In this document: positions 1 to 15,200 of the stretch, piece after piece | How positions within the stretch are numbered: the stretch's first letter is position 1 | Layout: every line of letters begins with the position of its first letter | NCBI GenBank assembly: GCA_022113835.1 | Contig: JAILWY010000025.1 | Location: forward strand, 6,650,501-6,714,500 | Length of the DNA: 64,000 bases | Reading direction: 5' to 3' | Origin: Atopsyche davidsoni | Lineage: Eukaryota > Arthropoda > Insecta > Trichoptera > Hydrobiosidae | Program-made: the position numbers and the translations under genes | The notes under the pieces: generated by a model | Databases searched by the model: none | Seen by the model: the letters and a program-made list of their open reading frames with translations, nothing else | Told to the model about the DNA's origin: nothing

Positions 1-3000
1 GAGCATTTAAGTAATAACTTCCCGGACTAAGCTTGGCTCAAACATTTATTGTGTCAACTTCAGAGAAAGCCACTAGAATGTGAAAATATTAAAAACTGGG
101 CTTTTCACTATCACGAAGGGGATAAAATAAGCGGTGAGGGGTTTGTCAAATCGTCCAGCAACTCCCTGTCAATAATCCAATACTAGTCAATGTAATAACG
201 ATGACGGACGACTGTCAACGATGCGATAAAACGGTCACCTCGTTGGCCATCGTCGCCACGCATCTATCAGCAAATCTTAACTTAACACCACTTGTGCAAT
301 GGGGGGACACTTCTCTGAAGAATGTGGCATCACGTCAATAATAATATATTATTTAATATTTTCAATATTGTTACTATAAGACCATAATGTTGTGAAGAAT
401 ACACACGGCTATATGTCACTAATATAGTGGATATCTAGCCAGGCGTGTATCCTTCAACTCAAAAAATATCTAACTATAAACAGGCATTAAAAAATACTCG
501 CCTTTTATATATTTTACAGTTTATATAATTTCAATAAAGTTCCGATAGAAACGCTCAAGAGTTGAAAACGGTCGAACCTTCAACCATCACGGTGGTACAA
601 AAATAATTTTCAATGCAGACACGCCCAAAGGACCGCATTTCAAATGCAGTTTTGAGGATATCTGCAATCATATGTGGGACCAAAGTTATTATTACAGTAT
701 TATTGAAAAGCCGGGTAGAACGTTTCTATGAAACAATGACAGGACAACAAAATATATTTATGAATATGATTATTACCAGGGCGCAGCAACCTACGCTGAA
801 ACACCAACCAACTGAATAAAACATATTCAAATGCTTTTATTTATTTTTTTATATGACATTGTTTATTATAGTTGTTGGCGAGCGCATTTGCAGACCCTGC
901 TTACTACTAAAAAATCATACGTGCACAGTACGGTACTCTTTCCATCTTCTGCAACTAAATGTATTTTAGGTGATCATCTCAAATAGTCTAGTTTCTTCAG
1001 GCGTCTAAAAATATAATTGACCGTAGCGATCTAAAGATGATCCGAGCCGAAAAAGTGACGAGTAACTAATTTCATGATGATTCTTTTGTTGTCGAACTAT
1101 TTACACGTTTGTATCCGATTTTAGCGAATGTGTTTCATTATTTACATGTTTGTCCTTTCAATGAAAAAATGCAAAACCTGTGCCAATTTTGCTATAACTT
1201 CATTAAAAAAGTAGTATTTTTTGCAGTTTTTTCCTGGATGTTATCAATTTAGATTTGTAGTACTATTTATGGCGGGGATTGTATTTCACTTTGGCTGCAT
1301 GCGGAAAGGAAGAATATTCATTCTAAGGGTTCTCGCACAAGACCATCCAGAAAAAGAAAACATTTGTAGAAATCATTATTTTTAGGCTTATTTGGAATTA
1401 TTGTAGTCACTTTCTCGGCGCGGATGCACCCTAACAATTATTCAATAAAAGATCAAATTTGATTTGAGCTAGTACATTCAAGTTCATCTGGCTGAATAGC
1501 GAGTGACGCATATCCACAACTATACAATCTCATAGGGTTGCCTTCGCTCACAGTCAATGGGAAATGTCCACAAAACGGATAACTTAAGAGTTCAAAAATT
1601 GTCATCAAATCACATTTCACGTACAGAAATTTGGCTGCTTTTCGAGTTTCAAGAGCCGGCGCTCATCGCCGGATCTACATTCTTCAATATACAGAGAAAC
1701 TTTTCTTACATTCAGAGTTTGTAATCGAGTTTTCGTGATCTTGGTCAATCTAAAAATGGTTGGAAATAAAAATTATTTTTGAGATGTTAAAAATTAATAA
1801 TACTCTGTCTATTGAGGAAAAAGTCTAACTCCAACTCGGCAGTTGAGCGATATTAGTTACCGAAAATAGTAAAATTGATAATACCACTGCATGCGATAGC
1901 AACATTTTCATTTTTCCGGTAAAAATATTGAGAAGTTTTTTCCACATTTCCGTGTCTTAAAAGCATAGTATACGACAAGTGAAATAGTTTTTATTTACGT
2001 ATTTAGACTTTCATTTTTAATTTAACGAGTAATGTAATTCGCTGAAGTGAAGCTTAAAAAAAAAAACAAATAAAGCGCCTGTTGCGAACCGAAGATTTCA
2101 GCCGTTGTTTTAATTGAGAAATAAGAAATATACACAAAGAAAACGGACGAATAGTAATAGTTAATCGTATTCGTAGATTTTATCGATTGCATCGCTGAGA
2201 TTTAAGACCGCCAAGTTGTTTTGCCTGCCATCCTGGGCGGGCGACAACATGCGAGCAACTGACAAGGCGGATACGCAGCATTAGTGATGGGCACGATCGA
2301 CACGACATTAAAAATGATATCAAAACGCAAATTGACGCAACTAGTAATTATCTCCGAATCGGAGTCTTATTGAAACATAACAAAAACTGCAATTTAACTT
2401 AATAAAATGTACTATTTTAAAAGGATTCTCTTAAGATTATAGGCATTCAATAAAATAAACTATTTTAGAACAATAAAAAAATCATTGTTGGATTGAAAGC
2501 GTGACATCACTACGATCGATATATTATTTATATGTTAAGGGCTGATGAAACGACGTTTGTCCATTGTCACTGCGTGATGACGTCTCACGATTTTTTAATT
2601 AGGTATTTATCATAATACTTTCAAAACGGAAAAAATGCCCTAGATAATGCTAAGCAATAAATTGGCAGGGGTCATGAGCGTGTAAATGATTAAAAATGCA
2701 GACGCAATATTTTTAAACGAAACATATATGCAGATTTATAAAAAACAATCCATTCTTATGTGCATTGTCATAATTCCTGGTCGATCGCAATGCATAAAAC
2801 ATTCAGATTTTTTAGACTAATATGTGACTTTCGTGTATATCCCCAGTGTATATCAATTCGAGATTATTTAAAAATTAACGTATATACAAAATGGAAAAGT
2901 GTCTTATCTTTATTAGGCCTCAGCAGATTTTTCTATGCATTTTATTACTAATACATGAAACCAGCTGTCTTGTGTATTAACGTTAGTTTTTATAATTGGC

Positions 3001-5546
3001 TCGAACAAAAACTAATAAACGTAGGAACAATTTCTTGCTTTTGATAATTTATTCATATCACACGGGTTATACAGTATTATTAAAGCACCTCTAGCAATCT
3101 AGTAAAGACTTTATGTAACGCACCTGCTTACTCCAGAAAAAATGATTACAACTGCTTACAGTGAATGAACCGAACGAAAACTGAATTGAAATTAATGAAC
3201 TAAATGCATGGAATTTCTATAAAATGATAAAAATCATATTATTAAATGAAAATGAATATATTTTTGAGTATATACTATTATATGTGTAACGATAGCCGAT
3301 AGCCCTCGTTGACTTTTGAATAAGAAATGGGTAAACATAATTTTATTATAATTCATAACATAATTAACAACCAAAATCAATGTAATATAATCATATTAGA
3401 AATAAACAAATTCACAACAAATCACGTCAAACTATTTAAATTAAATTAATTTATAATCTCTTTGACATAAATTATTGTTAATTTGATTTTCATAATATCA
3501 AAAGTATTTATTTGAATGAAAATTATGATATCCAGTGGAAAGAGTGAAGATTGATGATCAAATGAATAAATGCATTATCTTTACACTATTGATATACTAC
3601 GCGTTCAAATTTAACAGTTGAAATTTCAAGTACTGCCGAGGGTTATAATGTTAAAAATATTAATTCCTTGTAAAATGCACAAAAACAATAAAATGCGAAT
3701 AAATATTATAAACAAAAAAAATGCAGCAAGATTTAAGTAACCATAATTCTTAAATTGGCAATATCTCTGAGAATGGTCTCCGCGTGTCGAGTCGCATCAA
3801 TTATTTGTCATAAATCAGGTGCAATAAAAATAATCAATCTGTAATTGTTTTCTAATGATCATTTTAAATAATAAGTAAAATGCTCGAGTGATTTTTCCAC
3901 ATATAGATTTTTATTGGTGACCGATTTCGCCAACCTCTCACGTTGGCACGTTTAAAAGCAGCGAGAATATCTTCTCACTGTTTATCACATCCGCTTTGAG
4001 CCCAGATGGCACGATTGTGAGAGTTGGTTAAAAAATTTATTCGTTTCCTTAGCAGCATTTTGTATTTCTGCAGGTAGTGTTCGACTACAATAAGACGTTT
4101 AGACAATCAAGATCAACTATATAGCATATAAAAAAAAAACTTCCAAAGTCTGCATCGATATAAAAAAAACTACACGTCAAAATTTGTACTTTTTAAGATG
4201 ATGATAAATGTATACGTCTAAATCACGGGACATCTAAATGTACTAATTTTTCGATATAATAGCAGGGCCTGTAAAAAAAAAAAAAGCCAAATGAAGATTT
4301 CATTTTTAAATAAATCATAATAATATTGAACAGTGCAGGAGAGAGCGTCCGGCATCAATAAAAAAAAAAAAAAATCTTTCACAACATTCAGACGTTCACC
4401 TCAAAAGATAAATAAAATTTTAAAAAAACATGCCTAGTAACTGACTCGTCAAAGACCCATTTGACACGATAAAAAAAAAAAACAGACAGCAGCCAAATTT
4501 GAATCTAAATTAATTTTATATTTTTACACGTATGTAGACTTGTGAGGAGGCAAGATTTTGCAAAGCTACTTAGCTCCTTCAAGAAAAGCACCATATTCGG
4601 CAACCAAATTTCCTACATGATCTTTCTGCCTAACGTATGATTATAATTATATGTACACTATAATGAGGTTTCAGCTGTCTCGGTATTCAGGATTGTCCCT
4701 TCCGGATGGTTCCAGTGCGTCATCGGGAATTCTACAATTTCAAAGACTCGTTCGTGGCCATTCTTTCCCATGAGCGCAACGCTGCTTTTGGTATATATCT
4801 CTGTCGTATCTTCTCATAGTAAAAAAGAACGCTGTTTACCTCGAGGCGAACATTAACGCGATTTGTCTTGGATAACAAATTATAAAAAAAGTACGTTAGG
4901 TTACTAGATCAACATTAAACTCATTTGCATTTTCAACAGATAAAATAAGGCTTTACTACTACGTATTTGTTTAGAGTAATCGGTCAATCAATCTACACAT
5001 ATTAAATTCAAATTAATAAAAGTGAAAACTTTGTAGCTTTTCGTGTCTAAAACTTTTATCTGTATATGCTTTATATTAAGCCAGAATAAAAATATGTTAC
5101 GCTTGTATCGAGATTGATATATATGGCCTATTCAGATGTTGATTATTTTTTGATTGCCTGTCTAATGTATCGACAGAACAAAAATACTATTTAGGTAGCT
5201 CGTCAGTTGCCCGGTGCGGTACGCACAAGCCAAACATAGATATTTGCGTCTTATTTTGGGAAAGAGGAATGTGTACAAAGGTACCGAGTACTTATTATTG
5301 AAAATACTCAATATCACAAAATAAACTACTCGGGCCCTCTATTTGAAATGTTATGTCTGAAACCGATAGGTTAGTAGTGAGTATATTGACTGACCGAATA
5401 TTCTAAATAAATACTACGAGAATAGAAACCGGTTGAGCACTGAACACCGGAACACTGTAGCGAGACAACGCCCAAGACCGAGATGACTACTATGAAGGTC
5501 TTAAAACCCGAAGGAACCATAACAAAGCCAGACGCCGACCCGGCTC
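1..5546. other. AT-rich DNA downstream of mfrn
   Basis: No coding region is supported. It contains many short A-tracts and scattered short open frames without similarity or coding bias. A dispersed repeat copy lies at 3908-3949. The mfrn 3' UTR must enter from the right end. Confidence 0.6.
3908..3949 (+). repeat. Dispersed repeat, copy 1
   Basis: Starts TTTTTATTGGTGACCGATTT and ends CACGTTGGCAC. It differs at only about 4 of 42 positions from 27283-27324. Both are preceded by GAGTGATTTTT, with a 23-bp insertion or deletion between. Probably the end of a mobile element of unknown class. Confidence 0.5.
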
Positions 5547-6289
5547 TTATGTGTTCCGCAAAGTGGGTACCTGACAGTCACCGTGGTGTACGGTATTCAA
5601 GCTGAGGCTTCCGTAGAGGTTGGCGCCGCTCACGGCCGGCAGCTCCATCGTCTTCAATCCCTTCAATCCCTCGGCCGCTGCTGAGCTATTAGGGTGCTCG
5701 CTTAGCGGATTCGCATTCTCTGCTTTTACCGAAGCCTGCGGTAGAACTAACCTCAGATTGATACCTTTGTCCTTGTCCGATTTATTCTTTTCGGCGGCTT
5801 TTAGCATTTCCGTCTCGTTCCTTCCGAGGAGGAGAAATTTGAAGGTTTCATATGTAGACCAGCAGATAGCGGCGGCTGGCATTTGGTATAGAACGCGCGC
5901 TTGGATTCCTTTGAAGAATCCGGCAGGTCCTCTTAGTCGGATGATGTGTCGGACGGCGTCTCTGAATCCTTTAGCTCGTATTCCGACTTCCTGAGTGTTG
6001 AGGACGGTCTTGCAGACGTCCAGAGGAGTGGTGGCGGCAGCGGCAATGGCGCCAGCGAAAGCACCGGACACCATGTGTGCGACAGGATTATACTTTCGAT
6101 CCTTGTTGGTGACATTCTGTATGAACTCATAGGCTGTAAAATGGATGGACTGGAAGGGAACGTTCATAGTAAGCTGCGTGGCATAGGATCTGTAGAAAGC
6201 TCGGAGACCTTCCGTTCTATAGACTTGTGATATGCAGTGAACGACGCTTCGATAAGGCGAGTTGTACATTTGTAATCGCTGCTTTACAA
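5547..6289 (-). CDS. mfrn: mfrn exon 5 (terminal)
   Basis: 743 nt encoding residues 131-377. It completes the second signature ([15 protein letters not shown]), carries the third (PLDVCKT), and ends in a hydrophilic, Lys/Asn/Ser-rich tail with stop at 5547. The acceptor is TATTTTAG|TTG. I see no clear AATAAA on the minus strand within about 1 kb downstream, so the 3' UTR end is not set. Confidence 0.95.
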
Positions 6290-9200
6290 CTAAAATATCA
6301 GAATTTACAAGATTTTACATTAGAAACAAATTACACATTTAAAAATTGGTTTAATATTTTAATGAAATAGTTCAATTAAGCAAAATTTCACAGTTTAGAA
6401 AGTAAGGAAAATTATTTAGTATTTAAAGAAAATAGTTGAATTTTTGATCAATTCAATAAAATAATTGAAGAATTGCGTGAAAAATAATTACAGTATCCAG
6501 GTTTACGTGTGATTCGGGTCCAAGTGGAGACAGCACATGAAAAGAGAAGAAAAGAAAATATTTAGACAAAATTATGTAATTTAACAGAAAAACAAGTGAT
6601 TGGTGCGTCGCGTGCGATGAAGACGTGTGTACATATTTATTTTCATTTCATTTGTGGCGAGAAACAATATAGCACCATTTGCTCAAGTGAAAAGTAAAAT
6701 GAGTTTTCTCTAAACAGACTATATCAATAATTACGTATTCATAATATTTCAATCGGAAAGTGAAAGATTTGAAATTGTAATGACTTTTTACTCGCAATAG
6801 ACAAAGCGGGTAAATATGCAATTCAAATTACAAGAAATTTTTTTGGATTGGATTCCCAAAGATCTTTCTTAATTTTACACAGTAAAAAAATGCCACATGA
6901 GATGGTTTAAACACAAATAATTTTTTCCACAATATTTTTTTGTACTAATTTAAAATGGCAATGACTATACATCCAAGTTCTCCAAGTGTAAATTATTACA
7001 TGGAGCGGCGTTACGTGCTCGCCAGGATGAATGACTCCTTCATTAGATAATCAGACAGCTCATTGGGGTTTACATTCACGATCCGACCTATATCACACTG
7101 CTACAACAAGTTACGTTAAAGTCCTTCCGAGGAAACAACAAGGTATATGCTCATTTGACTTTTACACTTATTATAGCATAAATAACGATACGTTTATCTT
7201 TATGGCCGACGTAGCTTTATATTCTGGTGAAAATGTTACATATATATAAAACTGATAAATTAAACATTATATATTGGTGATTTTTTGCTGATTTCTAGAC
7301 GATTGTGATAATTATAAATGGTTTTGTTTAAAATGTTACCCGTTGCTTAAATATGAAGTATCAATATGAGGCGGTCAAATGATTTCGATGATCGACTTAA
7401 TTTGTAACCCACTAACGTTCTTGGCTTAATGTTATTTCAATAATTTTTGGCTCATTGGTTAAATCGTTGGCTCTTTAGCGAAAATATCCTAGTTCGACCC
7501 CTGAATGTTAAATTCCATTTTGTATAATTAGACACACACAGGTTTGGGAAAAGGCGATATTTACATTTAACAAACGATTTACCAAATAAATATTTATAGG
7601 CCTGATTTAGCAAATTACTGCAAAAAAGAAAATTAAGACTATTTACCAAAGACTGCACATGCCTTTTGCGACGAGCAAACGAGTTCATGTATATGTATAG
7701 GGGTAATAAATTATTAATTCATTATAAATTAATTATGAGTTCAGTCCATACGCTTATTTTGGCTTATTTGCTAATTTCATCGGTTATATATAAATGTAAT
7801 ATATATATTTTTTTAAATTTACACACTTTTAACAGGGACATTTATATTAGCGTTATTTAAACATTACTTATAAAATGATAACGCTTTGATAACTTTTATT
7901 TAAATATTAATTGGACCAAGTATTATCTTATCACCTGAATAATGTACAATTTTAATTAAATATATATTTATTAATAATTGCATTCTGTGGTGTCTTAATC
8001 AACATTTATGTCAGATATAAATTTTTATTACGTTAAAAAAAAATGTACCGTATCCATTAAAAAAAATTATCTTTGCCGAAAGGTGCATCAAAACAAACTG
8101 GGATTATTTAATAAAATAATAGTGGAATTAAAATAAGCTATGTTATTTGCAATATAAATTTAGACACACTCCTCGCTGGAACAACTTATCACAGGTCGTT
8201 TCAACCTCGGTGGCCCTGTAACTAAGTAAGAATTTGAACCACCTGACACGCCGAGTGCTTTCTTGGCTTTTATATATGCAACAAGCAATTAGATTAGATA
8301 TATGACCTTTTCACCTGAATAATTTATAAAGACAATTTATTAATTGTATCAGAGTTTTTTTAAATAAACGTTTTATGCCTTTACAAGTTAAAAAATACGG
8401 ATTTTCGTAGCGTAACTTTGTGTACATTTTTTGAAGTGTTTGCACTATTTTTTATCTCTGGTATCTTTTATTTTTGCATGTTTCCGAGACGATATATGTT
8501 TTAATCTTGAGGTGAGATAGCGGAGAAGTTATCATGAATGTATCTACAGAAGTTCTAGAGGGATCCAGATAGGCAACACTCTGTGGCAACACTCGATGCA
8601 TTTGATGCAACGATAAAAAAAAATGCAGTCATGATTGCCGTGTAAAAACAAGTGTAAATGCAATTCCAAGATAATGCTCTCGTCCGGTGCAGATTGACTT
8701 GTTTTATTATTTTAACACAAACTCATATTGATTTCACAGGAACTACAATATCTACTGAGGCATTGGAGGATAAAGCTAACGTGGATGCAGAATCTGCACC
8801 GGTGTTTTCAAAGATATTTTGTGTAGGATGAAAAGATATTTTTAAAATGTAAGAAAAAATTAAATGCTTAATATATATCAAATGATTGTTTTAGATTTCA
8901 GATTAGATAAAGAATCATAATCATTACAATATACTTAAAATCGATGAAATTGAATTTATAGAAATCTTATTGTTCCAATGATTTTTCCTTCTACAGAAGT
9001 GTTTATTATTATATAATAAACAATTCTCCCTTATCTGCGACAGTTAAGTGCATTTTCAGCGTTATCTGTATTTAACATAAAAATAGCTTCGCATAATATC
9101 AATCAATAAGACAAACAATGGAGAATCAAAAATATTATCGATATTAATTTTTTTACTGTTAAAGTTCCAGAAAAATGATTCTCATCCAGATATTGTTTGA

Positions 9201-12200
9201 TAAGGATCAGTTAATTTTTAAATGGATTATAGGTGCAAGGCTACTCTATCATTTATCACAACATATCAATTGTGTCGAGTCATACTCGGATCATACACAC
9301 TATTGTGTCTCTCGCGTGAAGATAAGTAGCAATCAAATAAACTCTAGAACAAGACCTGATAAATAATCATAACTCATGGAAACTGAACTAACTTATAGAA
9401 GTAGGAGGCATAAGAGACAGGTAGGGACGCAGTTAAAGCATTCATGGGCAATTGAAGCTGTGTTCCACTTGATACATCTCCGGAATCAACCTTGTTTTTT
9501 TTCTTTGAATCTTGAGATCGTTTATAACTTAAAAAGAATCGAATAAATAAAAAATATATTGCATCGTCTGGATTCAAACCGCTAGGCAGTTTTTAATATT
9601 TGGATCCATTTTAATGGAAGATTTTTAATTATACTAAGTTATTATTATAACTATGTTTCTTATCAATAGATATCACAGTTGATACGCTATCTGCAGTGAC
9701 ACAGTGAATACTCCAACGGGCACATGTGTAATCACATTATGCCTCGTCTTCAAGAAAGACTTGATATCGCACTCTATGTACGGCTCTACTCCACCCGCTT
9801 CGGAGCCTGCGCTGAATACATGGCCATTAATACGAGATAAGATAGAGTGACCGTGCTTCGTCTTGTCCATTTCCTACTAAAAAATACTGTATTATAGGAA
9901 ACAGTGAAAACCTTATAAAAGTAGAAAATAATTATTATAATTAATTACACAGGTGAAAATTATGCTCATTTATAAAAATATACATCTAAACGCTTCTCAC
10001 TTTTAAACCATTAAATTTTGGCTACGACTCGATTAATAATACCAAACAAATACAATATTATCCGTCAACTGTAGCGTAAAAATCACCATAAAATATAACG
10101 AAAAATAATTTTTAATTCTAGATATTATCTTGTCTCTGTGTGAAAATATAAACAATACAACTAAAGTCATGATAAATGTAAGAATTGGCTCGTAAAAAAT
10201 AGCTCTCTGGGATTCCCCCATGTTTACGTTGATGCAACAAATGACATAATACGACAATGTGAAGTATATCGGAGCCGCTAATGTGGGGCAGCGTGACTTT
10301 GACCTTGCTGTTGTTGCTGACCTAAACCTGAGGTCAAAAGGAAGAACGCTACAGCACCCAGATATCAAACTCAAGGCGTTTCCCTGCGCAACAGTCAAAA
10401 GAATATGAATAGAGAATAAGTCCGCGTACTGTTGCAACACGTGTCGTTTCGTGAATAATGATTTTACTATCGAGAAAACTAGAAATTGATATATAAAAAG
10501 ATAAATCTGATAGTGTCTTTATATGAGAATCTATCTTCGTCAGGTATAATCATCAAATTTACTTAGTAGTGCAGCAAAAACTTTTTAATGGTTTAAATGT
10601 TATTTCGTAATAATATAACTCGACGCGTGGACTATAAAACCATAAAATACGGAATATGAAATGACATCTATAAACCATGGTTTACACAGACCTGGGTTTA
10701 GAGACGGAAAAGATATTTCTATCATATTTGTTATAATATATTATGATTTATAGTAAGCAAGTACGCCTACTGTCTTATCAGTAAACTTCATAAAGAATAA
10801 TAATATTGTGTTGTATTATGCATTAGCAACGGCTCACTATACCTAAATAGATTTATACAAATATGCAAAACAAACTCGATGTACTTTATCCTCGTTTCAT
10901 ATTATATTCAATGCTTCTTTACTTGGACTAAAGCCAAATTGCAGTGTTCCTATTAAAAAAAAAAAAAAAAAAAACTATAAAACTATTTACACGAGTAGAA
11001 CGTCCGGTTCCTGGATGTTATAATGTGCCATTTTTAATTTTTACTTTCGACATTTCGATCTGTCTATTCTAATCATCTTCAAAGAATGACTCGCATATTT
11101 TCAGAACGGGACAATATTAAAATTGAAAGTTGGCATTACCTTCTGTGGGGTTAGATATTCCGTCGTGGACCAACGACGCTAGGCAACCGGAAGCACCTAA
11201 AATGAAATGACAAGTATTAAATACATCAAAGAGTCGAATTTTACTTATATGTAGAATACTTTTTACATGTAAGCAGTTCACGCATGAAGTGATGAAAAAA
11301 AATCTCACAGGTGAGATTCGAACCCACACTTAGTTTCCGAGTTTATTCAATGACCGTGGAAATTAAAGAAATTTGTTATCTGTAATGTGCATAAATGTAA
11401 GGAAAACCCAGGAAATATTCCACTTCGAGCTGTTACACTATATATATTGAAATGTATGTATGTTAAAGGTCAACTTGGACCTTAACACATATAATTACCA
11501 TCAAATTACTTTAAAAAAATTCTTATTTTAGATTGACCGTCATAAGTTTGTGAAATTTCAATACAGCACAGGCAACTTCCAGATATCTGGTAGCCCGACT
11601 GGCGATCACACTACAAGCTGGCGCTATTTAAAGTTACCAAGCATGGTGACGTACATAGTTCATAAACCAGGATTTGAACCCGAAAAGAAGTAAACCCTAT
11701 ATTGCTTCAAGAGTCGAATAAATAACCTGCAATACTTACTATATATGAGGTGCTTGTGCCGTTGGCTGGTGAGCTGGCCGAGGGTTTCCTTGAAGAACTC
11801 GTAGGTGCTGAAGTACAATGCATGCGCCGGACCCGCTCCCATCACCACCGCCGACATCCCTCGCACTGGCCTGCAACCCAAACATCACATCAGAATATTT
11901 CCAATCTGCATATACCTGAATTCCTTCAGATAAGTTTTCCAATTAAGAGTCATAGTCTACATAAGACATTGTTTAATGATGTCTCGGTTCATTTTATATT
12001 TATATATATGATGTATATAATATATATGTATCTTTGTACACTAATTTGCAAATATAATAGTGAAATGTTATTGAAAACCTGGTGTGTTGTTGTTATGAAA
12101 CAAATGATTAGGTATTTTTATCATTAACCACAAAACCAAAGATATTTTTAATAAATATATCAATAGATTGTGGAGGTAAAACCTTGGATCAGGAGGGAGA

Positions 12201-15200
12201 TTAGGCTTGTGGGTTTTTTATTTCACTCCTTGCACACTAACCGTTTGGAAACAGATAAAAACCTAAATTTTCATCCCTCTTATAATCGAATTAATAAAAA
12301 TATCACTGGCCCATAGTAAACTCATAATTTTAATTATTATATCGTTGCGTATAAATTTCTTTCAATAAAAACCACACTCTGTAACAGGCTCTGCGTAATT
12401 TCACACAAGACAAACGCCAAAACTGTTAATATTACGCTCGACTTTTAACCCCTTCTATTCAGAGTACGGCTATTTTAGTTATATCCTACTCGTAACCAAC
12501 GAGGCTTAATAAATTGAAAGCTTCTCGATAAAATGAAAGCGATGAAACCGTGTCGGAGAAGTCAAAGTGCAGGAATTAAGATAAATCCTGATACGCGGGG
12601 GTCAGGCAAGATATGAGTATAGGTCATGTTTATGTTTATATGTAATATCTCAAGTCACAATAAATACAAAACCTATCAACCGAAGGCAATTATGTAACAC
12701 ATCATATCTCATTTTAAGCGGGTAAACAAATTGACTAAACTGATGTGCGTAACAAAATTCGCTTAACATTGCGCGTGTGAAATCTAGTCTATACACTCTT
12801 TGATATGCACTCTTTGATTTTTTTTTCCGTTTTACAACTCCGAGTTAATTATGAGATTTTTGTTAATAAATTAAATGTTTTTGTTACACAATCTATATAT
12901 ATATATATAAAACACAAACTCAAAAACCGGCGGTTATTTGGCTGCGCTAAGCTTTAAAACCATCGAACCGATGTGCCCCAAACCGGTTTCATTTGAAAGC
13001 CAATAATACTGAGGTGGTTTTAGGCCACTTAAATTAAACAGTTAATTATCATATTCGGTTTATTTAATTAAATAGATTTTCGACATTTCCCATACAAAAG
13101 TTTCAACATTTTGCGGTAGCGAATACTTTTCAAAAAAGGAACAGTAACATTTCGCGTATATGCAGGCTGCCAACAAAAAAACACTGATCTTGATGTTTGT
13201 TAAGATAAGTATGACGTTGCCGTTGTTTAATGCAGGCTGCCACAACAACAACAAAAAAAAAACACAGAACTGTCATTCATTTGCGACCAGATCTTTTCAT
13301 CACATTTACGTACAATCCCGCTTGGTCGGAAATCAAAGATTTGATATCGCCTGGTCAGTCATCGCATCACAGACATGATCTGATAGCTAGAGTTTTCAAA
13401 ACAAAAACTCATGGATTTCACGATAAAAAATCATATATACGGCGAAGTGCAATGCTAGATGTATTCGATTGAATGGCAAAAACGGGGTTTACAGCACGAT
13501 TTTAAATCGATAGTGTTATATCTGCTGAACTACCGAATCAACATGAAGATCCGATACTTTTTGACGTTGTTTGTAAGAACATGATTCACGGCCCATGCGG
13601 AGCATTGAATATGAATTCGCCTTGCATAAAAGTCGGCAAATGCACGAAAAGATATCCACGCGATTTGATTAATGAAACTCAAACCGGTGGAGGATGGATA
13701 TCCGAAATACAGACGACGAAAGTCAGAAGATGAAGGATTCACCACCACCATTAAAGTAAGTATATTGACATTGATAACAGATGGATTGTTCCATACAGTC
13801 CAATACTGTCAAAAACATTTCAAACATATATCAATGTGGAATACTGCAACCCCGTGAAATCAATTAAGTACATATGCAAATATGTTAACATGGCAGTGTT
13901 CGAGCTTTCAAATCGAAACGATGAAATCACCCAATTTCAGATGGGTCAGAACGCCGAAAAATCATTATGCTTACACACCTACCGAAATAACTAACTATAT
14001 TGTTTATCCGCTAGCATTAAGATAAAAAAAGTTAATAAATAAACAAAATTTCCGAACAAATAAAAAAGTATTTTGTTTCTTTATTTAGCGTAGTAGCACG
14101 CGCCGGGTATCCCCGCTAGTAGTTTATAATTATAAAACAAATAAATAACATATTTTTATGATTGTTTAGTTGTAAGGTAATAAAAACAGAAGAGATAAGA
14201 GTCCGTCAATAATTTATTTTGCATAAAACTTATAGTTTAAAATTTATTTTGCTGTGGTATTTTTTTAAACGTTCTATACATTTAATTATGAGTGATCGGG
14301 ATATAAACAACAATAAGACGAAATTTATAGTTCCTTATCTTTATTACATAATCAAATGTTAAAGAAGTAACCTTGAAGAGTAAACCTATAGAGTAAAATG
14401 ACCTTTTGCCGCTTTTAGAATAAACACATTCAAAAGGGTACAAATACCTGCCCCACTGATAAGACAGCAGTTCGCGAAGCGGGTACTAGTACCTAATAAG
14501 TTCATAAATATATTCCTAACTAAATTAGCTTCTTCTTCGGGTGCCTCTCAGAGGAGGTTGGTGATTATCTCATATCATATCTATTCTGGGCCAGTTTCAT
14601 TGATTCGGCTGTATCCCCGACTTTCACCCACTAACGTAAATTAGTTTCCTCCTTTCAATGCTTTTTCCCGTTTCCAAATAGACTGGAAGGCGATAAAAAA
14701 TTGTTTTGTGAAATATATGTAATGTTGAATAAAAACTCAAAAGGGTAAAAACGCTAAAAAAAATTTTTTTAAAAAGGCAATTCGCCACCCATTTGGAGAT
14801 GCCATATATGCATATATATATATAGAATCAAAAGAGTAATCACGCAAATTGAGCACTACATTAACGGAAGTAAGTAATTTTATAATCAAGATTATCCTCA
14901 AGACATATATTCGCCGCGACAGCTCCAAGCGGGCGGGCGTTGTTTTTTCTCAGCGGGCCGCCGCTGCCAACCATGTGGCGTCCGGTCCCAAGCATGGCGT
15001 AGCGTACCGTACCACACTTCGGGAGCGCGCGACCGACGGCTCGATATATTGACCTAGGCCCCTCGGGAGAAACGAAATGCCAAGTTCACCGCGGCCTCGT
15101 CACCCCTGCACGAACCCCCTTGTCACACATTCGCCACCATGGGCTGTGCCGCGGACACCTTGTGCGCCACATAAACCAATTATCAAACCACTGGAATTAT

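Larger units (their letters stand above)
6290..11139. other. mfrn intron 4
   Basis: 4850 bp of mostly AT-rich DNA. It includes a tRNA-like fragment near 7447 and three minus-strand, less AT-rich, coding-like segments between 9385 and 10440. No complete gene is supported. Confidence 0.7.

Noticed and set aside
10033..10440. 135-codon minus-strand frame as a membrane protein gene
   Set aside because: The hydrophobic half is AT-rich intron sequence, and there is no start context, splice support or similarity. Only the upstream, less AT-rich part is kept as a weak observation.
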